In this document: one piece after another, positions 22,441-34,316 of the stretch
Layout: each line of letters begins with the position of its first letter
Position numbering within the stretch: position 1 is the first letter of the stretch
Assembly (NCBI GenBank): GCA_022813625.1
Contig: JAKLMB010000011.1
Location: forward strand, 1 to 64,000
Source of the DNA: Aaosphaeria pasadenensis
Lineage: Eukaryota > Ascomycota > Dothideomycetes > Pleosporales
Length of the DNA stretch: 64,000 bases
Direction: 5' to 3'
The notes under the pieces: generated by a model
What the model saw: only the letters and a program-made list of their open reading frames with translations
Databases searched by the model: none
What the model was told of the DNA's origin: nothing
Made by a program: the position numbers and the translations under genes

Positions 22441-23269
22441 CATCATCCTTTTTTTTTTTCTAAAAAACTTTGTTTACCCCTGTCAAAATAGTCAATCCAT
22501 GTCAACAAACCATGCCAGCCCATGTCATCCTGGCCCATCCATGTCATCCGCCTCCATGATCATCTATTCTCTTTTCGAAGGCGGTGAAGCAGAAAAGTCA
22601 TTGGACAGGAAAAAACTTTGTTCTCTGATATACTGTGTACTTTGCTGTGTACTGTGTAGTTGTCCATGTGCACTCCTTAGTCTGTACATCTTGACATCCA
22701 TGCTGCCGTGTGAACCTCGGGCGAGCCAGCTACGCCTGCACTGCACTGTACCAGCTCTTCCGCGTGTCACCGACCGATAACGCTACAACATCATGCACTC
22801 GACCGTTCACTGCTGTAACTAACGGCGGTACGGTGTATATGTGCACGATACTCCAAACTAGACAAAGGACGGGGATTGACACGACTCGCAGCTCCAATCC
22901 TCGCCATGCTGTACTCCGTACGACAGGTAGATATCTCATTCAATGCATGCTCACCTATTTCTGGAAGGCTGCGCGGAGCATTATTCTAGAATAGTACGAG
23001 TAGTTTCGCAAACCTGCCTCTACCTACTCCATACCCAACCTACACGGTAGGATATACCGTCGCGGTAGGTAACTACTCCGTACTGTGTACTCCGTACTTG
23101 TAGAAGTAATTACCTCGTGATTTAATACTCGAAGATTTAGAGCGTAGCATAGCGTGGCGTGGTCGTCCCCTCAATCAACACACGTGACGTCCCACCCAAG
23201 AGCCACACCACGACAGATGGCGTTAAACCACGGTCGGTTTTTTTCCCTCCGTTCTCTTTTCTCTGGCTA

Positions 23270-23291
23270 TTTTTTTTTTTAAAAAAAAAAA
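23270..23291. repeat. T11A11 perfect palindrome
   Basis: Eleven T followed directly by eleven A, a self-complementary 22-bp block in the gene-free region. Confidence 0.9.
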
Positions 23292-24093
23292 GAAAACTTG
23301 CTGATGCTTAAATTAATATATATTATTTCCCCAATCGGATGACTCGCAATTACTAACCTGCACGCTGCACTTCGTTCCACTGGGACTAGGTACCTACTCT
23401 GTATGTACTTGCAGCCTGTAGGCAGTCCTCCGTACGGAGTACACGAAATGTACTTGTACCTAACCTAACCTACTCGTACTCCTGCATTAAGTCTAACAAT
23501 ATACTCCGTACCTACGCACTATCAACGGTCGAACTGACCGTTCTGCCATTGCCAATGATCATCCATTATAATGATACCTACGGCACTACACCACTACGCG
23601 TGATACCACGTAGTACGGATTGTACATACTTGTACTACTTGTAGTCTTGTATGTACATTCCTTCGCTTCTGCCGCCGGCCGTCCCCCTCTCTGCCGAATG
23701 CTTCCTTGCCAATCAGGCAACGGCTCGGATGCGCCATGTCTGATCCCCAGGCGATGGGGCTGCTGTTACTGTTGCTGATCATGACAGTCATGGATCAGGC
23801 TTATAAGGTTATTGCTTTTTTTCTTTGGGCGCAAAGTACGGAGTACTTACTGTGTGTGGTGGGTGATGAGTTTATGGCACCGCATCACTTTCTGTTACGA
23901 TGCCGTACCTGTAGCCTGATAACCTGTTCCTTATCAATTCCGCCCTTTGTTTGTCTATCCACGTCCGTAACTATGGGGAATACCTTAGCATCTTCTAATT
24001 ACCGTATCGCATGACTGCTGGTAGACACGCCTATTGAACCTACCACTAGTCCTTTGCATCTAGATCTACGGAAACCACGGAAATGATTATTAC

Positions 24094-24116
24094 TTGTACT
24101 GGTACTGGTACTGGTA
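24094..24116 (+). repeat. (GGTACT)n repeat ending in a TACTCCGTAC word
   Basis: Four units of 'ggtact' run directly into a TACTCCGTAC copy at 24115. Confidence 0.7.
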
Positions 24117-25026
24117 CTCCGTACATGAGCTTTCAGGAATCTTCGTATTTGCAACGAGGTCGTTCCTGTCGAAGTGGGGCGTGACGCGACAACCTCCGTC
24201 GTGATGCGAGATGTCCCGGTACACACTCAACTCTTCTTACAACTCTCTCTCTCTCCAAAGTTAGTACAGCATGCTCCGCTCCTCTTGAAATATCCAGTAT
24301 GAACAGACCGTACAGATTACATAGGTATGTAATTAGGTACCTAGGTATCATATGCAAGAGATGCGCCTAGTGCGCGCGACACACACTCCGATGATGAATA
24401 CATGCATCCACATGTATATAATCACACCAAACGTTAATGCGATGTGAATCCGAATCAGTATGGCAACAGGAGCCTAAAAGTAAACAAGCAGAGCGGAGTC
24501 AGGACCATCCTATGATCCTCCATCGAACCCCGCTCTCCCCGTCGCTTCACCTGCTCCATTGATGCTTTTAGTGCCCAAGGCTTCTTCGATAGCTTTAGGC
24601 TTCCCCCTCCTCCGTTCCACCTCATTCATCATCATCATCACAAAGAAACGATCCATCAGCCCCACCATTGCAGGCTATACTATACCGTACAAGACAGCCG
24701 ATCAATGGCACTACTCCGTACTGACATGTTGATGATGACAAGTAAAGCATTCGGTCGTTCCAAGCAGCGAGCTTTTTCCACGCTGTTGGCGATGCGATGC
24801 TGTCGATCAGGCGTTCGTTTGCGGCGAGATATCTATCTAGTACGAGGTAGGATGAGGAGTAGATATAGCATTACGGATCATCCAATCTGTTACTCCGTAC
24901 CGATAATCTTATTCGGTTTCTGCTCGATGCTATAGGTACGAGGACGAGTATGTTGTCGACCTGGCACCCTGGGTATTATTGGGATGTCACTGCATTATTG
25001 ATTGCTGTATCATTGTGCATGGAGCC

Positions 25027-26259
25027 TCACCTCCAAAGGGCCCACCAAGACCTCTGTGCAACCTGACGACTGTTATTGGTCGACAGATCAACCTTCCCCA
25101 TAGCAACAGCTGCATCGTTATTGTTATTATCATCATCAACAACAACAACATCACCATTCATACCCATACCCCTCTTCAGTCCCGTCCTTGGCCTCAATTC
25201 AACCCACCAAGTAGTCCCGAAATTATACCTCTTGATCTCCACAACCTCCAATCCGCTCTCCTCAACAATGGCCCCAATGTCCTTATTCCACCAACACCCG
25301 TGCTCCACCGCATGCTGCGGCGCCGTGCGATCCAGCAGACCATTCAACCACCCAAAATAGCTCTTTCCATGCTCCAACAGTAATATCCTCCCCCCATCCT
25401 CCCTAGTACACCTCTCCAGATTTCTCAGCAAATCCACTGGCCGCGACGTAGAACACAACCCCATGGTCTGAATCACTGTGTCGAACCCGCCGTGCGATCC
25501 GTACGGTGGTACAATTTCATCGAGCGCAGATTGCTGCTTAAACACCACTCGTCCAAAGTACTCTCCGCCGTGTGTGTCCCTCCACTTCCTCTTCGCGACG
25601 CTCAGCATCGGTCCGCTAGAATCTAGCAATGTGACTGTATCGCATCGCTTCCTCGGGTAATAGTCGATGTTTCTACCTGTGCCCACTGCAACCTCTAACA
25701 CATGGCCCTTTGCCTGTTCCGTCAATGCCTTTCGCTTCGACGATAATCCGAGAAGAATTTCTGCAATGTTGACTTTCTCGTCATACCCCTCGGCTTCCTT
25801 GTCGAATCTGTCAGACACGTCGTCCGGGATGTCGCTCGGCGGATCCCGAGAGAGAGATATCCATAGTTGTACGCTGTAGAGGCCGATTCCGAAGGCGGCA
25901 AGGCCGCAAATTAGGAGCGGTGTCTGCCGCCAGCGCGTTACTTTTGCGCGGTGTAAGGTTTGTGAGGAGGCAAGCTCGAGCTCGTGTTGGCGGGGGCGAG
26001 GCGGCGGGGGCGTGAAGGCTCGCGGGGGAGACTGCGTTGATGATGATGGCTTCAGTTTCGAGGACGGAAATTTCGGAGGGGAGTGGATCTCGGGTTTATT
26101 GTCTCTTGCAATGTGCCATTGTTTTGCTCGTGCTTGTGCTTGTGCTCGTGATTGCGTTTGCGTTTGCGTTTGCGCTTGCGGTGGTGGTGCTCGATGAGGG
26201 GTCTTGCCGAGCGGAGCCTTGCCCAATGTGCCTTTTGGCACTTTAGGGAGCTTCGCCAT
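25027..26259 (-). CDS. OMS1-like methyltransferase, probably mitochondrial inner membrane
   Basis: Intronless, 410 residues. Class I SAM-dependent methyltransferase with motif I VLEVAVGTGRN at about 188-198 and a downstream acidic site LLDSSGPML. One hydrophobic segment (about 113-136, LLICGLAAFGIGLYSVQLWI) precedes the catalytic domain. This order matches yeast Oms1, an inner-membrane protein of mitochondria that suppresses respiratory defects. The first ~50 residues are Lys/Pro-rich and then Gln-rich (QTQTQTQ), without acidic residues, which is compatible with mitochondrial import. The ATG at 26259 (MAKLPKVPKG) is chosen; the frame extends only to a TTG upstream. The C-terminus ends in an Asn/Asp run and WWALWR. 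The substrate is unknown. Confidence 0.8.
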   Translation of the reverse strand: MAKLPKVPKGTLGKAPLGKTPHRAPPPQAQTQTQTQSRAQAQARAKQWHIARDNKPEIHSPPKFPSSKLKPSSSTQSPPRAFTPPPPRPRQHELELASSQTLHRAKVTRWRQTPLLICGLAAFGIGLYSVQLWISLSRDPPSDIPDDVSDRFDKEAEGYDEKVNIAEILLGLSSKRKALTEQAKGHVLEVAVGTGRNIDYYPRKRCDTVTLLDSSGPMLSVAKRKWRDTHGGEYFGRVVFKQQSALDEIVPPYGSHGGFDTVIQTMGLCSTSRPVDLLRNLERCTREDGGRILLLEHGKSYFGWLNGLLDRTAPQHAVEHGCWWNKDIGAIVEESGLEVVEIKRYNFGTTWWVELRPRTGLKRGMGMNGDVVVVDDDNNNNDAAVAMGKVDLSTNNSRQVAQRSWWALWR

Positions 26260-27201
26260 GTTGCATATACCCAATATTGGTCGTCGAATAGGTGCCTTGC
26301 GTGGCTGCGGCGGGTCAATGGGAGGTGTGAAAAATGTGTTCTGATCAACTCTGCAGAATGTTTGATGTAATTTCCTCGCTTGAGCTCTTGTGTTCCGATG
26401 GTCGATTGGCGCATCACCTCACCGCCTTCGGTTCCGGCCCTTGGATGCCTGTCGAACGCCGGAGGTGGAACGTCCAAGGCTCGAAGAGGTTTGACTCAAC
26501 TCGGTCTGTGGCCCCGGGTGGGCAGTGGGCGGCGGGCGGCGGGAGCCAATGCAATATGTATGTACTGTACTTTAGTAACATCAAATTAGGTACTTGTAGT
26601 TACGCGAGAACGTGGCTGCAAATTGTAATATAGTGACTGTGCTACTGTATACACTGTTGGTTAGTTACATACACATTACGAAGGACTCTGTAGCTGCAAC
26701 CTCCAAGTACACGTAACTAGTTATATGTATTATGTTTTTATCCTGCCGGTAGATATTCAGGTAGTATGTTGTACAGCCAGTGTATTCGTTGTTATTAGTG
26801 TAGTATTGACAACACGCAAGAGACACAGCAATTTGGATATCAATTGGTATCAGGCATGTGGTCAAATTCCCGATTCTCCTATCAAAAGAGCAAATTCTGC
26901 TCATCAGTCGATTCCTAATCTTTGGAAGAGAATAAGTTAGTCAGGTTCATAACCAATAACTATAACAGACAGGCGATCCACTTGAGACAAAATCTCCGAT
27001 GAACAATAATGCATGCATTCGTATATGAACACTGTTTCCCAAAAATGAGATCTCAGAGAGCAAACTATGACATCAAGATTCGAGGTAACTGTATGGGAGC
27101 AAACAGACATATGAACTAGCATTGCTGAATTTTGTTGGAGATTTGGAGCTCGAAGAACAAATTGTAGGGAGGCTGGGTATCTTTCAAAGCAAGTTGCGCT
27201 G
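26260..27201. other. Spacer between SGNH esterase gene and OMS1-like gene
   Basis: Promoter side of OMS1 and 3' side of the SGNH gene. The segment at 26520-26550 is very GC-rich ('ggcggcgggcggcggg'); 26600-27120 is AT-rich. No gene recognised. Confidence 0.45.
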
Positions 27202-27324
27202 TTAACCTCTTCGCAAACAATGCGCGTGCAACGCGCGAGTGGATACCGGGAACAGAAGGAATATGAGGAATAGAACGCCTAGAGCTATGCTGGCGCCAAC
27301 GATGGATGTACATCCCCCGAAATG
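27202..27324 (-). other. Possible alternative terminal exon of the SGNH esterase
   Basis: Directly after an acceptor (ttctacttttag) there is an open frame of 40 codons. It encodes a second strong hydrophobic segment (TSIVGASIALGVLFLIFLLF) and ends at TAA. It is in phase with the SGNH gene if introns 27611-27463 and 27445-27325 are removed, leaving a 17-nt micro-exon (27462-27446). This is an inference from splice consensus only. Confidence 0.35.
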
Positions 27325-27459
27325 CTAAAAGTAGAAGAAAAGAATCCAATCAAATAGCCAGAAAAAAAACCCCAGTGCAAAGAAAAGTCGTGATTTATGA
27401 CGTAGGCAGTTGTGGCGCAATCGCAAAATGGGGTGCAATGTTTACTCCTCCATCCTGGC

Positions 27460-28779
27460 CTACTGATTTTCGCGAAAACCATTCGAAAGCAACTGGTAGG
27501 AATGTCGGGCAACTGTACGGTGCCAACGGAAGGCAATGATCAGGACAGCAATCACGGGGACGCACGCCCAAAAGAACACTGAAGAGGTGTCGCAGAGAAG
27601 TCCATACTCACATGCCGGCGACGGCGACGATGAGGAAGAGGATTCAACGGGCTGCTGGTCATTCTGGGGTTCGGGAATCTTGGACCCGTTCGGGTTTGTA
27701 TCCAAGGGTTTCTCCTTATTGCCTGGTGCGCCCACGTTGGGGTTCTCCTCTTGCGTCTGTGGCTCGTCTGTGTTGTGCATCTGTTCCTCGTTCTTCTTCT
27801 GTTCTTCCCGTCCGTACTCGTTTTCGACCTCTTCCTTGTTCGCGGTCAGCACCTTTTGCTGACTTGCAGTCTTCTTTCTGATCGCGTCGGCGAGCGGCTG
27901 GAAGAACACTTTTGCAACCTTTACATCTCCTTCTAGATTGGTATGCTCGCCATCGTCGGTGTCCTTCATGGGATCGAAGCCATGGAAGTTGTCAACTAGA
28001 ATGACGGGGGACCGCTCTGTGTTCATCTTCTCAATCCATGGTATGGTGAATTCGTTCAGTCTTTCGACGCGCTCAGGCGCTTTCCCGAACTTGCCGGGCC
28101 GGAGAGGAATAAGTAGCGACCACTGTGTTTTTATCCGTCAGCGTATGTATACAAAATTGTGCCTCACTAGTTCCATCTCGTCCCCGCAAATCCGTTTGGC
28201 CCTGACCATGCGGCGCAAGAATAGTTCCAAGGATTTTGGAGGGTTCGATTCTGCAAGCCGCATTTCTAGACCCTTGGAGATGTTTTGTCTGTCGCTACTA
28301 CTTACAAGGACGATAACATCTGGATTCTTCTGCCTCATTTGATCCAGCAATATAGTGAAGTTGCCAATTGTTTCTTCGGCTGGCTTCTGCTGAATGGCAT
28401 CGTTGGATCCAAGATGCACCACAATGATGTCTGGGTGTGTGTATTCCAGTATTGGACGTAGGAGGTCTTTCTTCACCATTACCCAGGCTTGTAAACCCGA
28501 GGCGCCGTCGTGTTCGGCATCGAACCCCACGAGTTCTTTCTTGCCGCATCGCTTGAACTCTTTTCGGGTGCCTACGAAATCGACATTTTTGATGTTTGCA
28601 TCTTGCAACATGTTCCAAAGATTGCCGCGCCAGCATCCAGGGTCGCCGACGATAGAGCCTCCAATGAGGTTGACGCGTATGGGTGCCGCAGAGACCGGGT
28701 CTATCGCGACGGGCTTCGCAACACTCTGACCGGCGAGTATGCTGAGCCCAAGGGCTGCAATAGACATAAGACTGGGCAT
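27460..28779 (-). CDS. Secreted SGNH/GDSL-type esterase with C-terminal membrane segment
   Basis: Exons 28779-28168 and 28122-27460, joined in phase over a 45-nt intron (donor gtgagg, branch gctgac, acceptor acacag), give 424 residues. A signal peptide occupies ~1-21 (LMSIAALGLSILAGQSVAKP). SGNH blocks are: nucleophile Ser42 in IGGSIVGD (a GGS variant of GDS), VHLGSNDA with Asn126, and DTDDGEHTN with Asp261 and His264. The pattern resembles CE3-type carbohydrate esterases. After the domain come a Lys/Glu- and Gln-rich linker and a Ser/Pro stretch, then a hydrophobic helix (FFWACVPVIAVLIIAF) and a short basic tail, suggesting surface anchoring. The C-terminus is uncertain: a strong GTGAGT donor at 27611 could remove this helix (see findings). 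Confidence 0.75.
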
Positions 28780-30306
28780 CTTGTAATATAGGGAGACAGC
28801 GAGAGAAAGGAAGTCCAGCGAACGTTATGCAAGGAATGTGGGGGAGGCGTGCCAGCGGTTTCTGTTTCCTAGAAACCCTTCGTTAGGCGTTGGCGACACT
28901 TCTGATAGGATATGATGTGGTGAAGCGCATCGGCGAATATGCTATGAAAACAATTCGAGGAGGGGTAGAATGCTGATATGTAGCCCCTCGAGCGGTATAT
29001 GTAGTCGTACAGATGAGGGAGCTTCAAGGCCGGACATGTTCTTGAGATGTGCGACGATTAGTACTCCTTAAGTAAAAGTCCGCTGTGGGAGGATCGTCCC
29101 CCTTGTGCCACATGGAGAATTCATGACCGGTCTTATGAAAGACGGTGGAGATTAGACAGCAGGAATTGGACTTGGCATGTAGAAGAATACCTGAAGTAAG
29201 TCGGCCAGTGAATCCCTGTGTTCCTGAAAGGGGTTAAGCTTGACACTCATAGGAGATTGAGGGTACATAATCATATTTTCCCATCTTCTCCCTTGTCAAC
29301 ACTGTATGGAGTAGAGGACAAGCAGCACAAAGTAAGGGGAATGCCTTAAGCGTGGCTCAAGCAGAGCGATGTGCTCTGCATGGTGTACCTAGGGACTGAG
29401 TGACCTGTCAATAATGGTGTATTGCTATACGGAGTAGTACATACAACTTGTTAATTGACGCGCCTTGTCTGACTGTGTCGGCAAGAGAACATCCACCACC
29501 TGCTGCTGGTAATGTACCGTGCAAGATAACATGTTACACGATTTATTTGCCCTCTAGCAGCTATCGAAATGGAATTTTCTTTTTACTGTCAGCGACCTAC
29601 TGTGTATGCATACGGGCTTTATCGACCTCCACGTGTAGTTGGTTTCAGCGTTAAATGTCCGGCGATTATGCTTCCTGGCCCAAAGCATTCGTACATGGCT
29701 ATGGTGTGACAAGGAAGGAGTATTCTTTTTTTGGGACATCATTTCAACATATTGCAATGCATATCATAATGTATTGTGTAGTGTACTTGTATACGTGTGT
29801 GCTGACATTATATTATCTCTTCGCAAAACCGTCGCCGCACCAACGCAGGCTGAGGAGGATGCGGGTGCGCGAGTCAGGTGTTGGATGTCAGGTATTACAA
29901 TCAGGACAGACATTCACATTGCCATACTGTACTGTTGCAGAAAGGACAAGAGTTATTACAGGACAGGGCCCTGGAGCTGGGGGGACACATCTCTGGAGGT
30001 TGAAGGGTATACGGCTTGCCACGTGATATGGCGATTATCACGTGATTGTCCAGGCCTCTTCCGACGACAACCGCGACATCGGAGGTTTGTCCTCCACGGA
30101 TGGGTTTTTTTTCTTCTCCCCCACAGTCAGTAACTAACTACCAAGGTTAACTAGTAGTCGGTCTGGTATTTAGTTGCGCTAAACATAGTCACTATCGTAC
30201 GAATTATCAAGGTAGGGTTTTCCTCGAACTTCCCTCATCATAGTCAGAAACGATATCTTGTTTCCCCTCCCTCGTATTTCTTCATTCAGGTGTTCAGTAA
30301 AGCGCC
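28780..30306. promoter_or_regulatory. Divergent spacer between SGNH esterase and sarcosine-oxidase-like genes
   Basis: No gene recognised. The region serves both divergent promoters. A TACGGAGTA copy lies at 29428. CACGTG-containing words (E-box type) occur near 30020-30042 ('gccacgtgat' and 'atcacgtgat'). Confidence 0.5.
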
Positions 30307-31821
30307 ATGGTTTCTTCTTCTTCTTCTTCAACTTCTTCATCATCGGTACCTTCATCCGTTCTTATCGTTGGAAGCGGAGTTTTTGGCCTATCCACCGCAT
30401 GGGCATTGTGCAAAAACCCTCTCTTCAAAGACACGACCATTACCCTTGTAGATCGTCAAACCTTTCCTACTCCTGATGGCGCAAGTGTAAGTAACTTTAA
30501 TTGATTCTACGTCTTCTCCGAATCTGTGGGCCGTTTTGCGCTTCATGACCTTCCCAAGGGCATCATGCCATCTTCTGTCCATTGCGCGCAACAACATGTC
30601 TTCAGAGAGCTTTAGGACTACCGGAGCATAGAATTGAACCAATATTTCTTATAGATCGACACATCCCGCATTATCCGTCCAGACTACGCCTCTCCACCAT
30701 ATACACGCCTAGCGTCCAGAGCGCAGAATCTATGGCGTACCACCTTCGCACCTGAACACTACCATGAAACCGGACTCTGCCTGGTCGGAGCAGGGAAACA
30801 ACTCAACTACGTGAATGCCTCATTGGCCAATGTCCAGGCACTAGCAACCGACAACGTCGAGGTATGTAAAGATGGAGAGGATATCAAACGCGTCACAGGC
30901 ACCAGCAATGCATCAGGTCAAGCCGGCTACGTGAATTGGAGCTCAGGCTGGGCTGACGCCGAAGGAGCCATGATCTGGCTCCGGAAGGAAGTCGAGGCCT
31001 ACTCTCGTGTCAAATTCGTCACCTCGACCGTCTCTAAGCTGCTCATCGACCACGCAACATCAGTTGTCTCAGGCGTCATACTCTCTACTAACCCACCCAC
31101 CACCTTGACCGCCTCTCTCACCATCCTCGCTGCGGGCGCATGGTCCGCATCTCTCCTCGACTTGCGCGGTATATGCAAAGCAACCGGTCAGGCTATTGCT
31201 TACATGCCCATATCCCCCGCTGAAGAAGCATCTCTCCGGAACCGACCAACCTTGCTCAACCTCTCGAACGGCCTCTTCATGATTCCCCCTTCCCGAGGTC
31301 TCCTCAAGATCGCTCGCCATGGCCATGGGTACGCAAATCCCACCACAATCCGACACCCAGAATCCGAAGACCCCAACGAAACAATTACAGTCTCGCTCCC
31401 CTACACTGCGATTGACGACCCCTCACAACAGATTGCCCCAGAAGCCTGGGCAGACTGCCGCCAATTCCTCACACATATTCACCCCTCTCTTTCTACTCCA
31501 ACGCGGCCCTTCACAAAGTCGAAGATATGCTGGTATACAGATACCCGCGATGGTGATTTCCTTATATCGTACCATCCCAAGTACAAGGGATTGTTTGTAG
31601 CGACCGGGGGTTCTGGTCATGGTTTTAAGTTCCTACCAGTAATTGGTGATAGCATTTTGGAGTGTGTGCTTGGGGAGACGCCAGATGATTTCAAGGGCAA
31701 GTGGGACTGGCCTACGACGAGGGTACCGGAGGATGAGTGGGAGGGAGATGGCAGTCGTGGTGGTCCCATGGGATTGATATTGAGTGAGGAGATGTCGAAA
31801 GCAAGAGCAAGCAAATTATAG
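30307..31821 (+). CDS. Sarcosine oxidase-type FAD amine oxidase
   Basis: Exons 30307-30486 and 30655-31821; the 168-nt intron (donor gtaagt, acceptor cttatag) is in phase. The product is 448 residues. The N-terminus has a poly-Ser run from TCT repeats, then the FAD-binding strand VLIVGSGVFGLSTAW (18-32). Cys352 in ICWYTDTRDGDFLI aligns with the cysteine that binds FAD covalently in monomeric sarcosine oxidase, and ATGGSGHGFKF follows as in that family. The reaction is oxidative removal of an N-alkyl or amino group from sarcosine, pipecolate or a similar amine. No PTS1 tripeptide is certain, although the terminal SKL (KARASKL) is a classic peroxisomal signal. With the choline-to-betaine pair 20 kb away, a role at the end of betaine breakdown is possible but unproven. 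Confidence 0.85.
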
Positions 31822-32049
31822 ACACAATTATGTAGAGGGTGCCAAAGTGATAGTGTACCAATAGATCATGTAGTTAATAAAACTGTACGCATATTATCAT
31901 ATGGACATGAAGAGTTTTTGGAAAAAAGGTATGATCAGGCAATATGAGCTTTTAGAAGGTATTCATGTGGGTATTGTCAACCAGCGCCTTTTCAACCCAA
32001 TCCAAGATCTCCCCATCCTGCGTACAAGGTGACGATTTGGAAACTCAGA

Positions 32050-34002
32050 TCAACCATCCTCCCGGTCCATGTCATCTCTTCCCCTCCCTCGTCCGCGTGC
32101 CCTCATCCCCCCTGGGCCGCCACCACCCTTCCTGCCCCTTTGATCGTGGATGATCTTCATCTCACCGACGGCGACCCTCTGCGCCTCACTAACCCTCTCC
32201 GCAAGCACCATGACTTCCTCTTTTGGAATTTCCTCTTGCTCAATCGTTTTCTGCAGAGCGCGCTCGATACGCAGCCAGATTTCTACATCGTACTGGCTGA
32301 CAAAAGACACTGCCTTCCCGGACTTACCTGCACGTGCAGTACGACCTACGCGGTGCACGTATGTCTTTGAGTCGGCGGGAAGGTCGAGGTTGATTACAAG
32401 GTCTACCGAGGGGATGTCGAGACCTCGGGCTGCGACGTCGGTTGCAACTAGAATGTCTACATGTTTGGTTAATTAAAGGAATGAGTAAGGGGTCTAAGAG
32501 AATGCTATACCTCGACTTCGAGACTTGAATTTCGAAAGAGCGCCGAGGCGCGCGCTTTGACTGAGTTGACCATGTAGAGGAATGGCGCCGAAGCCGAGGG
32601 TCCGGAGCAGAATCCCTACGCGCTGAGCTTCATTCACGGTCTAAGTTGGTGTTGATGTAAGTAAGGTGTTGAGATTCTCAGATAAGAAGGGGACAGGGTG
32701 GTGGGGACAGCACTTACTCTTGTGAAGATGATAACGCTATGGCCGACATTCTCATTGATCAAGTAGATGAGGTAGACATCCTTGTGTTTACTATCGAGTG
32801 TTAGTCCACTAGCTGTGCTAGGCTAGGTGGTGAGGGAGAGTAGGAATTACTATGGTAAGAAGAGAAACTTCTGCAGGAGATTCGCCACGGTCTGGTGCTC
32901 AGAACTGCTAATGCTGACGCGCACGGGATTCTGGAGGGATGCTCGTTGCAAAGACTCCACCTTCGAGCTCATGGTCGCGGAAAACAGATATGTTCGTCGA
33001 CCTTCTCGGGGAAGGACTTTTAGGATCTTGTCGAGGATCGGGCCAAAGTCAAGGTCGAGAAGTCGGTCAGCTTCGTCCATGACCAGAAACTTAAGATGCT
33101 TGAGGCTAAACCCCTTCGTATTCTCAAGGTGATCGACTGCAATTGCTGTTAGTAAGGGTAGATTACATATTGGCGGGTATCCGAATGCAGACGTACGCAA
33201 TCGACCTGGTGTAGCAACAATAACATGCGGTTTCTTGGAAAGAGCAATGGCTTGTGGAATCATGTCCATGCCACCAAGAAGAAGTGCGCATTTGACGTTG
33301 ATGACCGATCCCAATGCTTCGACTTGTTCAGAAATTTGCTATTTTCGCAAGTCAGTGTAACTGCTTTCGATATGTGTCGTAGAGCTGGGCCTGACATACC
33401 TTAGCAAGCTCGCGAGTGGGCGCAAGGATCAAGGAATACAGTGACTGAGGTTTCTCCATGAGTCCCTGAAGCATCGGAAGAACAAAAGATGCTGTCTTTC
33501 CAGAACCTGTTTCAGCGAGGCCAATGATGTCCCGCCCCTCAAGCGCCAGAGGTATAGACTTCTCTTGAATAGGGGTCGCAAACTTGAAGCCTAGATTCGT
33601 GCAAGCTTCACAAAGCTCCTCTCTTATTCCCAGCTCCTCAAATGTCTTCTTTGTGGCAGCCTCTTCGCCTGCTGTTACAGTATTGCCGTCCAGAACATCC
33701 TCCTCAACCTCATCACTCGAGCCGCCTTCAGTACTGCCGGTGCGTGAGGCACGTTTTCCAGTTGTAACAGTGGCTTCCTCTTCACCATAGGTATCATTCT
33801 CATCCTCATCCTCATCCTCGCTGGACTCTGGTTCTTCTACTTTTCTAGGCGGCGCAGGTCTCGCAGGTCTCGCAGGTTTCGCTGTTCGCGCATGTTTCGT
33901 TGCATTCGAAGGTGGTACGGAGCGTTTCGACTCTTTGAATCTAGAAGCATGGACCGTGGAAGCTGCTGAGCTATTCAATTTCCTTTTCTTGAAATCAGAC
34001 AT
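32050..34002 (-). CDS. RRP3: ATP-dependent rRNA helicase RRP3 (DEAD box)
   Basis: Six exons: 34002-33400, 33338-33197, 33136-32851, 32790-32718, 32640-32511 and 32456-32050. Introns are 54-77 nt and all phases are consistent; the protein is 546 residues. RRP3/DDX47 helicases act in the nucleolus on 35S pre-rRNA for 18S maturation. Seen: Q motif (FATPIQEKSIP, ~141-151), motif I AETGSGKT (163-170), Ia APTRELA, GRLLDHLENTKGF typical of Rrp3, DEAD (269-272), SAT, ATDVAARGLDI and HRVGRTARAG. The ending RGRGRDDMDREDG resembles that of other fungal Rrp3 proteins. The acidic Ser-rich N-terminus (~100 residues) is longer than usual. It is head to head with SSF1. Confidence 0.93.
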
Positions 34003-34316
34003 GATTGCTCGAATGCCTCGAATTCGAAAACTGTAATTGTTAACGCTGTTGAGGAATGAGGGAAATTTTAGTTGCAGGATCTTGGCGATCTAATCTTATC
34101 TTCCATCTCCGCCGGCTCTCCGCCATAAAGTTTATTGCTAGTGCCAAGATTTCGAGACTTTTCGCGTTCGAAATTTCTTGAGAAGGTATCCAATCTAGCA
34201 ACAAATTCTGTCGCATCACACTCTTCACCCGAGGCTATACGAATTTTGTATAGGAACTCAGCATAGCTGATTGTAGTATCCAAGGCTTCCTGTATTTTCG
34301 ACGAAACTCTTTTGCG
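34003..34316. promoter_or_regulatory. Bidirectional promoter RRP3-SSF1
   Basis: 314 bp separate the start codons of two ribosome-assembly genes, so the promoter must be shared or overlapping. It contains AAATTTT-like words ('gaaattttag' at 34059 and 'cgaaatttc' near 34167) that loosely resemble the yeast RRPE element. No exact PAC (GCGATGAG) motif is seen. Confidence 0.6.

Larger units (their letters stand above)
19115..25026. other. 5.9-kb gene-free region rich in short repeats
   Basis: No coding gene is supported. The first kilobase is strongly purine-rich on the + strand, so CT-rich in the sense of GDS1, and probably holds its promoter and leader. The rest contains microsatellites, a T11A11 palindrome at 23270-23291, many 'cctaggtaggta' words, and at least 14 of the 23 TACTCCGTA copies counted in the window. 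A long non-coding transcript cannot be excluded. The right end is the 3' region of the OMS1-like gene. Confidence 0.55.

Noticed and set aside
22388..22780. 130-codon ORF with poly-Phe run
   Set aside because: The Phe run is the CTT microsatellite and a poly-T tract; no coding signal beyond it.
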